This document shows positions 25,701-32,989 of a DNA stretch of 34,593 bases, piece by piece (positions within the stretch are counted from its first letter, which is position 1; each line of letters begins with the position of its first letter). Below the pieces are notes generated by a model that had not been told where the DNA came from, searched no databases, and saw only the letters and a list, made by a program, of their open reading frames with translations. Location: contig JACJXJ010000014.1 in NCBI GenBank assembly GCA_020636695.1, forward strand, positions 1 through 34,593. Direction: 5' to 3'. The translations under genes and the position numbers were made by a program. Source of the DNA: Prevotellaceae bacterium. GTDB taxonomy: Bacteria > Bacteroidota > Bacteroidia > Bacteroidales > Paludibacteraceae.

Positions 25701-27034
25701 GTATCGTCGACCCAAATACAAAAATTGCACTGACTACTCAAAATATTAACTACGGTTCTAAACTCTTCTTCCCTAACGGTTCAGCCGTGAAAAAAGGAGA
25801 TAAAATTTGCGAATGGGATCCATTCAATGCCGTAATTATTTCGGAAGTTGAAGGTAAAGTCGACTTTGAAAGTATGATTGAAAACGTAACCTATAAAGTA
25901 GAATCGGATGAAGCTACTGGCTTACGCGAAAAATTAATTATCGAGTCGAAAGATAAAACTAAAGTACCATCGGTTCACATTGTGAACAAAGCTGGTGATA
26001 TTTTAAAAACCTACAACTTACCAGTGGGTGCTCACATGGTAGTAGACGACAAGAATGAAGTGAAAACTGGTGACTTGTTGGTAAAAATACCACGTGCCGT
26101 AGGTAGCGCAGGTGATATCACCGGTGGTTTGCCACGTGTAACTGAATTATTTGAAGCACGTAACCCATCGAATCCAGCTGTAGTGGCTGAAATTGATGGC
26201 GAAGTAAACTTCGGAAAAATCAAACGTGGTAACCGCGAAATTAGCATTACTTCCAAAACTGGAGAAGAGAAAAAATACTTGGTTCCATTGTCAAAACAAA
26301 TATTAGTTCAAGAAAGTGACTACGTACGCGCAGGAACTCCACTTTCTGACGGTGCTATTACACCATCTGATATCTTGGCAATTAAAGGACCTACCGCCGT
26401 TCAAGAATACATAGTAAACGAAGTACAAGATGTATACCGTTTGCAAGGTGTGAAAATCAACGACAAACACTTTGAAGTCATCGTACGTCAAATGATGCGT
26501 AAAGTTGAAATAGCTGAACCAGGCGATACACGTTTCTTGGAAAACCAAGTAGTCGATAAAATCGAATTCATGGAAGAAAACGATCGTATTTGGGGCAAAA
26601 AAGTGGTAGTAGAAGCTGGCGATTCAGCCAATTTAGTACCAGGACAAATTGTTACCGCACGCAAATTGCGTGACGAAAACAGTGCTCTTAAACGTCGTGA
26701 CTTGAAGTTAGTTGAAGTACGTGACGCTATGCCAGCAACATCGCGACAGATGTTACAAGGTATTACTCGTGCCGCTCTCCAAACTAAGAGCTTTATGTCG
26801 GCTGCATCGTTCCAGGAAACTACCAAAGTACTCAACGAGGCTGCAATCAATGCCAAAGTTGACAAATTGGAAGGTATGAAAGAAAATGTGATTGTTGGTT
26901 TACGAATTCCAGCAGGTACAGGTTTACGTGAATACGATAAATTTGTAGTAGCATCGAAAGATGACTACGAACGCTCGCTAGATATCAATAAATCAATTAC
27001 GGATATGGACGAAATAGTAGAAAATATTCACTAA
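22727..27034 (+). CDS. rpoC: RNA polymerase beta' subunit
   Basis: The beta' subunit, 1435 residues. The N-terminal zinc site is CHCG...CDRCG (four Cys within about residues 65-90). The catalytic Mg loop is NADFDGD (473-479). The second zinc site uses a Cys in EEDCGT and the cluster [11 protein letters not shown], followed by the bridge/trigger-loop segment [25 protein letters not shown]. The C-terminal part is complete, with the conserved [11 protein letters not shown]-type segment (here [12 protein letters not shown]) near the end. The ORF is one frame with no inteins or large insertions of unusual kind. Confidence 0.98.
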   Translation: [1435 protein letters not shown]

Positions 27035-27051
27035 TTCACCCATGCAACTCA

Positions 27052-27087
27052 AACAATGGCCGCTCAACAGAGTGGCCATTGTTATTT
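27052..27087 (+). terminator. Probable terminator after rpoC
   Basis: A 10-bp stem AACAATGGCC / GGCCATTGTT (27052-27061, 27074-27083) with a 12-nt loop is followed by a short AT-rich tail (ATTTAT). The T tract is poor. Confidence 0.65.
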
Positions 27088-27141
27088 ATAATCCAACACC
27101 AATTAAATCCTTACACCAATTTCGACAAAAAACGGTGAGTA

Positions 27142-27172
27142 TTTGGTAATTAAAATATTTTTATTACCTTTG
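27142..27172 (+). promoter_or_regulatory. Promoter of the rimP-nusA-infB operon
   Basis: TTTG (27142-27145), 19 bp, then TACCTTTG (27165-27172), a full consensus. Transcription would start near 27178, giving a 64-nt leader that contains a hairpin. Confidence 0.75.
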
Positions 27173-27196
27173 TAGCGTTGATTATGAAACGTGTGT

Positions 27197-27222
27197 AGGG
27201 GACTCGAAAAGTCCCCTTCTTC
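27197..27222 (+). promoter_or_regulatory. Leader hairpin before rimP, attenuator-like
   Basis: An 8-bp GC-rich stem AGGGGACT / AGTCCCCT (27197-27204, 27210-27217) with a CGAAA loop is followed directly by TTCTTC. It lies about 20 nt after the predicted transcription start and 20 nt before the rimP start. Confidence 0.6.
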
Positions 27223-27241
27223 GTACAATACATTACAAGTT

Positions 27242-27709
27242 ATGATTAATAAAGAGACTATAAAACAATTAGTTAACGATAAAATAGCGCTTTCTGACTA
27301 TTTTTTGGTAGATGTTACCGTGTCGACTAGTAATCACATTGTAGTAGAAATTGACACTCAAAATGGTGTCAATATTGATTTTTGTGCAGAACTAAGCCGT
27401 CATATTGAGTCTCAACTCGACCGTGAAGTGGAAGATTACGAACTAGAAGTAGGTTCGGCAGGTCTTACAGCTCCATTTAAAGTGATTGAGCAATATCACA
27501 AAAACAAAGGTAACGAAGTAGATGTATTGACCAAAGAAGGCAAAAAAATAACTGGTATCCTCACCGAAGTAACTCCCGACACATTTACTGTTACCGTAGA
27601 AAAAATGGTAAAACCTGAAGGAGCAAAACGCAAAGTGTTGCACAAGGAAGATATCATCTTGCATTATGATTCTGTAAAATATACCAAACATATAATTAAG
27701 TTTAAATAA
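27242..27709 (+). CDS. rimP: Ribosome maturation factor RimP
   Basis: RimP assists 30S subunit maturation. The 155-residue protein has an N-terminal alpha/beta domain (about 1-72, ending LEVGSAGLTAPFK, the family's L-E-V-S-P-G-L region with two substitutions) and a C-terminal Sm-like barrel (about 80-150, KNKGNEVDVLTKEGKKITGIL). The frame is open from a GTG at 27191, but that start would put the GC-rich leader hairpin inside the coding region; the ATG at 27242 matches the family N-terminus. It is two bases ahead of nusA in the conserved rimP-nusA-infB order. Confidence 0.93.
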   Translation: MINKETIKQLVNDKIALSDYFLVDVTVSTSNHIVVEIDTQNGVNIDFCAELSRHIESQLDREVEDYELEVGSAGLTAPFKVIEQYHKNKGNEVDVLTKEGKKITGILTEVTPDTFTVTVEKMVKPEGAKRKVLHKEDIILHYDSVKYTKHIIKFK

Positions 27710-27711
27710 CT

Positions 27712-28965
27712 ATGGCTAAAACTGAAAATGTCAATTTAATTGACACCTTCGCGGAGTTTAAAGAGCTTAAAAACATCGACCGCTCTACGATGATTTCTAT
27801 CTTAGAAGAGTCTTTTCGCAGTGTTATCTCGAAAATGTTCGGCTCTGACGAGAATTACGACGTTATTATCAACCCTGACAAGGGCGACTGTGAAATTTTC
27901 CGCAGCCGTACAGTAGTTGAAGATGATGAGTTGACCGATCCTAATTTGGAGATTTCATTGACGGATGCTAAAAAAATTGAAGAAGATTACGAAGTGGGTG
28001 AAGAAGTAACCGACCAAGTAGATTTCTTATCATTTGGTCGTCGTGCTGTGTTAAATTTACGTCAAACATTAGCATCTAAAATTCTCGACATTCAAAAAGA
28101 TGGTCTTTTTAGTCGCTACTCAGAAATGGTAGGCCAAGTGGTAACTGGAGAAGTTTATCAAGTTTGGAAAAAAGAGATTCTTTTGCTCGACGATGAAGGT
28201 AACGAAATGTTATTGCCAAAAACGGAACAAATCCCAAGTGATTTCTACCGCAAAGGTGAAGTAGTTCGTGCCGTGGTTGATAAAGTGGAAAATAAAAATA
28301 ACAATCCTAAAATCTATCTTTCACGTACCTCTCCTCTATTTTTGGAACGTCTGTTCGAATTGGAAGTACCTGAAATTCACGACGGATTGATTACTATCAA
28401 AAAAATTGCTCGTATTCCTGGCGAACGCGCTAAAATTGCCGTAGAATCATACGACGATCGTATCGATCCAGTAGGAGCTTGCGTGGGCGTAAAAGGCACA
28501 CGTATTCATGGTATTGTACGTGAATTGCGTAACGAAAATATTGACGTTATCAACTATACCAATAATTTAGGTTTATTCGTGGCACGTGCTTTAAGCCCAG
28601 CCAAAATAACCTCGATCGAATTTGACCACGAGAATAAAAAAGCCAGTGTCTATTTGAAACCAGAAGAAGTTTCATTAGCCATTGGTAAAGGCGGTTCAAA
28701 TATCAAATTGGCAACCATGTTATGTGGTTACACTATCGACGTATTTCGCGATGATCAAACATTGGATAGCGAAGATATCTATTTGGATGAATTTAGCGAT
28801 GAAATCGACCAATGGATTATTGACGCATTGAAGAGCATTGGTTGCGATACCGCTAAAAGCGTATTGGCTATTGCACGCGAAGAATTAATTCGTCGCACCG
28901 ACCTTGAAGAGGAAACTGTCGATGATGTATTAAAAATTTTGCACGCTGAATTCGACGCAGAATAA
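27712..28965 (+). CDS. nusA: Transcription termination/antitermination factor NusA
   Basis: NusA binds RNA polymerase and nascent RNA and modulates pausing and termination. The 417-residue protein has an N-terminal polymerase-binding domain (1 to about 125), an S1 domain (about 135-200), KH1 with GVKG (about 260) and KH2 with GKGG (about 325), and a short helical C-terminus (EETVDDVLKIL). It lacks the two acidic repeats of the E. coli protein, as is usual outside Proteobacteria. Only 2 nt separate it from rimP, so the two are surely co-transcribed. Confidence 0.97.
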   Translation: MAKTENVNLIDTFAEFKELKNIDRSTMISILEESFRSVISKMFGSDENYDVIINPDKGDCEIFRSRTVVEDDELTDPNLEISLTDAKKIEEDYEVGEEVTDQVDFLSFGRRAVLNLRQTLASKILDIQKDGLFSRYSEMVGQVVTGEVYQVWKKEILLLDDEGNEMLLPKTEQIPSDFYRKGEVVRAVVDKVENKNNNPKIYLSRTSPLFLERLFELEVPEIHDGLITIKKIARIPGERAKIAVESYDDRIDPVGACVGVKGTRIHGIVRELRNENIDVINYTNNLGLFVARALSPAKITSIEFDHENKKASVYLKPEEVSLAIGKGGSNIKLATMLCGYTIDVFRDDQTLDSEDIYLDEFSDEIDQWIIDALKSIGCDTAKSVLAIAREELIRRTDLEEETVDDVLKILHAEFDAE

Positions 28966-28977
28966 CTATACACACAC

Positions 28978-29013
28978 GCTAAGCAATAGGTTTAGCACAC
29001 TCTGAATCAGAGT
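28978..29013 (+). repeat. Two small hairpins in the nusA-infB spacer
   Basis: GCTAA (28978-28982) can pair with TTAGC (28992-28996). Directly after it ACTCTGA / TCAGAGT (28999-29005, 29007-29013) is a 7-bp palindrome with a one-base centre. No T tract follows, so they are more likely processing or stability elements than terminators. Confidence 0.5.
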
Positions 29014-29049
29014 AACATCTATCTTTTAAAAACATTTCAATTTCAAAAT

Positions 29050-31881
29050 ATGGCACGATTAGCACAGGTAATAAAAAAACTAAACATTGGACTTTCCACT
29101 GCGGTAGAGTTCCTCAATAAAAAAGGGGAACAGTTGGAAAACAACCCGAATACCAAACTAACTGATGAGCAAGAAGCATTGCTTGTCAAAGAGTTTAGCA
29201 CAGCCGAAACAGTAAAATTAGAAGCTGACCGCCTAAATCACTTACGCCAAGAGAAAGAGAAAGTGGTAGAAGAAGCTCCTGTAGTAGAAAAAGTGGAAGA
29301 AGTCAAAATTGAAATTGAACGTCCACACTTCAAGCCCGTAGCTAAAATTGATTTAGATAGTATTGGTAAACCTAAAGCAAAAGCTGAAGAACCTAAAGTG
29401 GAAGAAGTAGTGGCGCCCAAACCTGCTCCAGTAGAACCAAAACCTGCACCTGTGGTAGTGGTTCCTGAGCCTGTAAAAGAAAAAGTGGTAATAACTCCCA
29501 AACCAGTGGAAGTAAAACAACCAGAAGTTGTAAAACCAGAACCTGTAGAAGTGCCAACAACACCTTCTAACGACGTGTTTACGTTACGTAAAGTAGAAGT
29601 GGAAAACCATATCAAAATGGTTGGTAAAATAGACTTAGACGCTATAAACAACTCCACTCGCCCTGCTAAAAAGAGCAAAGAAGAAAAACGTAAAGAACGC
29701 ATTGACAAAGAACGTGTAGAGTTTCAAAAAAAGAAACCTATCGTAAAAGCACCTATAACTGACGCAGCCACTGTTGTTCCTAAGAAATCGAACATGCCTA
29801 ACCTCGTTCTGAAAGCAGACTTAAATTCAGAAGATGCCAAGAAAAAACGTAAACGTATAGGAGGTAATGAGCGTATAGAAATAAACAAATCTGTATATGC
29901 TACCACCAATAACAATGCTGGAGGCGCAGGTAATAACAAGAAGTTTGTTAAACGCTCTCCACACGTAGCCGAGGTAAATGAAGAAGATGTAGCCAAACAA
30001 GTAAAAGAGACATTGGCGCGTTTAACTCAAGGTAAAAAGGGCAATAAAAAGTCGGCTGAATACCGCAAAAATAAACGAGAAATGAATCTGCAACGTATTC
30101 AGGATCAAGCCGATGCTGAACGTCAAGCAGAATCAATCTTGAAATTGACAGAATTCGTAACTGCCAACGAATTAGCTACAATGATGAATGTGCCTGTAAC
30201 ACAAGTTATCCAAACATGTTTTAATTTAGGTTTGTTTGTATCCATCAATCAACGCTTGGATGCCGAAACTATCAATATTGTAGCTGATGAATTTGGTTTT
30301 AAAACAGAATTTGTAAGTGCTGATGTAGTAAATGCTATTAGCGAAGTTGAGGATAAAGAAGAAGAGTTACAACCACGTTCGCCAATTGTCACCGTTATGG
30401 GACACGTTGACCACGGTAAAACTTCGTTGCTTGACTATATTCGTAAAGCGAATGTAATTGCAGGTGAAGCTGGTGGTATTACACAGCACATAGGTGCCTA
30501 CAATGTAAAATTGGACGACGGACGTCGCATCACATTCTTAGATACGCCTGGTCACGAAGCGTTTACCGCTATGCGTGCTCGTGGTGCTAAAGTAACTGAT
30601 ATCGCCATCATTATTGTAGCTGCCGACGACGGCATCATGCCTCAAACCATAGAAGCTATCAACCACGCTTCGGCTGCTGGCGTACCAATTGTATTTGCTA
30701 TCAATAAGGTAGATAAACCAAATGCCAATCCTGATAAAATTAAGGAAGCATTAGCTGCTATGAACTATTTGGTAGAAGAATGGGGTGGTAAATATCAATC
30801 ACAAGATATTTCAGCTAAAAAAGGAGATGGCGTAAAAGAATTACTTGAAAAAGTGTTACTTGAAGCGGAACTATTGGATTTAAAAGCCAATCCAAATCGT
30901 AAAGCCACAGGTTCGGTTATCGAATCCACACTGGATAAAGGACGTGGTTATGTAGCAACAGTACTCGTAAGCAATGGTACACTCCATATGGGTGATGTTG
31001 TATTAGCAGGTACAGCACATGGTCGTATTAAAGCCATGTTCAATGAGCGTAACCAACGTATTAAAGAAGCAAAACCTGCTGAACCAGTTATTATTTTAGG
31101 TTTGAATGGTGCACCACAAGCTGGTGATAACTTCAACGTCTTTGATCAAGATCATGAGGCACGCGACATTGCCACACGACGTGAACAATTAGCACGTGAA
31201 CAAGGTTTGCGTACTTCTAAACACTTAACACTCGAAGAACTTGGTCGTCGTCGTGCATTAGGTGATTTCCATGAATTGAATGTGATTGTGAAAGGTGACG
31301 TGGATGGTTCTATCGAAGCATTATCAGATGCTTTAATCAAACTATCGACCGAAGAAATCCAAGTGAATGTGATACACAAAGCTGTGGGACAAATATCTGA
31401 ATCTGATATTATGTTAGCCGCTGCTTCCAATGCTATTATCATTGGTTTCCAAGTACGTCCATCATCGGATGCACGCCGACTTGCTGAACGCGAAGAAGTA
31501 GATATTCGTTTGTATTCTATCATCTACGATGCTATCGAAGAGTTGAAAGATGCTATGGAAGGTTTACTTTCACCAGATATTAAGGAAGAAATTACTGCTA
31601 CGTTGGAAATTCGCGAAACATTCAACATTACCAAAGTAGGAACAATCGCTGGTTGTATTGTAAAAGAAGGTAAAATTAAACGTAATAACAAAATTCGACT
31701 TATCCGCGACGGTATTGTGGTATACACTGGTCAATTGGCTTCGCTCAAACGTATGAAAGACGACGTGAAAGAAGTAGGAAATGGATTTGAATGCGGTTTA
31801 AACATTGCCAACTATAACGATATTAAAGTGGGCGACATTATAGAAAGCTACGAAGAAGTAGAAGTAAAAAAGAGCTTGTAA
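29050..31881 (+). CDS. infB: Translation initiation factor IF-2
   Basis: IF-2 is the GTPase that places initiator tRNA on the 30S subunit and promotes subunit joining. The 943-residue protein has an N-terminal IF2N helix (about 1-55), a long low-complexity linker rich in Lys, Glu, Pro and Val (about 70-180) and a basic segment (about 205-365). A second IF2N-like domain follows (about 370-430). The G domain has GHVDHGKT (451-458), DTPGHEAF (498-505) and NKVD (552-555), and domains II-IV run to the end. The linker is expanded by PKPxPVEPKP-type units, which is common and variable in this phylum. It is third in the rimP-nusA-infB operon. Confidence 0.97.
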   Translation: MARLAQVIKKLNIGLSTAVEFLNKKGEQLENNPNTKLTDEQEALLVKEFSTAETVKLEADRLNHLRQEKEKVVEEAPVVEKVEEVKIEIERPHFKPVAKIDLDSIGKPKAKAEEPKVEEVVAPKPAPVEPKPAPVVVVPEPVKEKVVITPKPVEVKQPEVVKPEPVEVPTTPSNDVFTLRKVEVENHIKMVGKIDLDAINNSTRPAKKSKEEKRKERIDKERVEFQKKKPIVKAPITDAATVVPKKSNMPNLVLKADLNSEDAKKKRKRIGGNERIEINKSVYATTNNNAGGAGNNKKFVKRSPHVAEVNEEDVAKQVKETLARLTQGKKGNKKSAEYRKNKREMNLQRIQDQADAERQAESILKLTEFVTANELATMMNVPVTQVIQTCFNLGLFVSINQRLDAETINIVADEFGFKTEFVSADVVNAISEVEDKEEELQPRSPIVTVMGHVDHGKTSLLDYIRKANVIAGEAGGITQHIGAYNVKLDDGRRITFLDTPGHEAFTAMRARGAKVTDIAIIIVAADDGIMPQTIEAINHASAAGVPIVFAINKVDKPNANPDKIKEALAAMNYLVEEWGGKYQSQDISAKKGDGVKELLEKVLLEAELLDLKANPNRKATGSVIESTLDKGRGYVATVLVSNGTLHMGDVVLAGTAHGRIKAMFNERNQRIKEAKPAEPVIILGLNGAPQAGDNFNVFDQDHEARDIATRREQLAREQGLRTSKHLTLEELGRRRALGDFHELNVIVKGDVDGSIEALSDALIKLSTEEIQVNVIHKAVGQISESDIMLAAASNAIIIGFQVRPSSDARRLAEREEVDIRLYSIIYDAIEELKDAMEGLLSPDIKEEITATLEIRETFNITKVGTIAGCIVKEGKIKRNNKIRLIRDGIVVYTGQLASLKRMKDDVKEVGNGFECGLNIANYNDIKVGDIIESYEEVEVKKSL

Positions 31882-31929
31882 AACAAGTGGTAACCCACCG
31901 TTTCGCATAACGAAACAGACAATAATAGT

Positions 31930-31976
31930 AACGGTTGGTAAGTAAATAGATATTTGCTTATCAACCGTTTATTTAT
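31930..31976 (+). terminator. Terminator after infB
   Basis: A 19-bp stem with two G-T pairs (31930-31948 with 31951-31969) closes on a two-base centre GA and is followed by TATTTAT. It is almost a pure palindrome. A smaller hairpin GTTTCG / CGAAAC lies just upstream (31900-31916). Confidence 0.7.
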
Positions 31977-31984
31977 AACCGAAT

Positions 31985-32506
31985 ATGAATACATTAGATA
32001 TACTTTTATTGATTCCATTGGCCTATGGCTTAATTAATGGATTGGTCAAAGGCTTGTTTAAAGAACTGGCTTCGTTGTTGGGCATTATTTTAGGCATTTA
32101 CATCGCTCGTTTATGGGCACCCGATTTGAGCCATTGGCTCGGAACATGGCTTAATTACTCCGAAAAAGTACTGGTTCCTGTATCCTATTTAGTTATTTTT
32201 GTCGTGGTGGCTGTTGGCTTGAATGTGGTAGCTTTCATGCTCGAAAAACTCATGCAATTAGTCAGTTTAGGCTGGATTAACAAATTAGGCGGTGGTGCCT
32301 TCGGTTTATTGAAATTTGCATTGATTTTAAGTATTTTACTTAATGCATTTACCATGATCAATAATCATTTAACACTAGTTGAATCAAAAACATTGACCGA
32401 ATCGTATTTGTACACACCCGTGAAACAAGTAACGCATTATTTACCATTTTTATCATTCGACGCCTTAGAGGAGACAGCAAACAAACTCAATTCCAAACAA
32501 TTATGA
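31985..32506 (+). CDS. cvpA: CvpA family membrane protein
   Basis: A 173-residue inner-membrane protein with four predicted membrane segments (about 4-20, 28-46, 62-84 and 98-118) and the conserved N-terminal NTLDILLLIPLAYGLINGLVKG pattern of the CvpA/colicin V production family. The molecular function of the family is not established; it has been linked to envelope stress and colicin V export in E. coli. In many Bacteroidales it lies between infB and sufBCD; here no suf gene follows. It is separated from infB by a terminator, and its stop overlaps the next start by 4 nt (ATGA), so the next gene is translationally coupled. I found no clear promoter in the 8 bp after the terminator. Confidence 0.85.
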   Translation: MNTLDILLLIPLAYGLINGLVKGLFKELASLLGIILGIYIARLWAPDLSHWLGTWLNYSEKVLVPVSYLVIFVVVAVGLNVVAFMLEKLMQLVSLGWINKLGGGAFGLLKFALILSILLNAFTMINNHLTLVESKTLTESYLYTPVKQVTHYLPFLSFDALEETANKLNSKQL

Positions 32507-32985
32507 AAAAATTACTATTACTCATTACATTATGTATAATTGGGTGTACCACAGGAATGGCTGAACCCGATTGTAGAAAAGGGAAAATAGATTGCCAAGG
32601 CGAATGCGGTCGTATGGTCGACGAAAATGGCGATGGTTTTTGCGACCACGGCGGTTTATCGACTCCCGAAACAGAGGAAACCAGTTATCTATTATTAGAA
32701 ATTATAGCTGGCACACTCATTTTATACGGTGTTTCGTTATTATTAGTCAAAACCAAACGCTACAAAAAAATAACCCATCGTAAAATTTGGAACTACCTAT
32801 TACTCATCACCTTCCTTGTGTCTGCATTGCTCGGTTTATGGTTGGTGGTTTTGATTAATTATGAACTCGATACCGAATTTTTCAAAAGCTATTTAACGTG
32901 GCATGTCGATTTTGGTATTGCCATGTCTGTAGTTGGCATTATCCATTTTATATGGCATTGGAACTATTATTTCCGTAAAAAATAA
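32503..32985 (+). CDS. Small membrane protein with Cys-rich calcium-loop-like motif, function unknown
   Basis: I do not know this 160-residue protein by name. It starts with a signal sequence (about 1-20), which could be cut after GMA or, as a lipoprotein, at IIGC with Cys15. A short external segment has Cys24, Cys31, Cys35 and Cys47 around DENGDGFCDH (40-49), which resembles a calcium-binding loop and a metal-binding cluster seen in Bacteroidetes redox-associated proteins. Three membrane segments follow (about 62-82, 97-119 and 136-152); the last carries His134, His148 and His152 in a pattern like the heme-binding helices of DUF4405/cytochrome b-like families. That suggests electron transfer at the membrane, but this is inference. 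It overlaps cvpA by 4 nt and ends 4 nt before nspC. Confidence 0.75.
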   Translation: MKKLLLLITLCIIGCTTGMAEPDCRKGKIDCQGECGRMVDENGDGFCDHGGLSTPETEETSYLLLEIIAGTLILYGVSLLLVKTKRYKKITHRKIWNYLLLITFLVSALLGLWLVVLINYELDTEFFKSYLTWHVDFGIAMSVVGIIHFIWHWNYYFRKK

Positions 32986-32989
32986 CACT

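Noticed and set aside
26488..26865. 125-codon minus-strand ORF inside rpoC
   Set aside because: It lies fully opposite conserved rpoC sequence, shows no protein-like motifs and has no promoter.
27191..27241. GTG start giving rimP 17 extra residues
   Set aside because: The extension would translate the leader hairpin and is not part of the usual RimP N-terminus.
29238..29708. 156-codon minus-strand ORF inside infB
   Set aside because: It is the antisense of the Lys/Glu/Pro/Val-rich IF-2 linker, giving a low-complexity Ser/Thr/Gly sequence with no start signal or promoter.
31152..31523. 123-codon minus-strand ORF inside infB
   Set aside because: It is a shadow of the conserved C-terminal half of IF-2; the composition is antisense-like.
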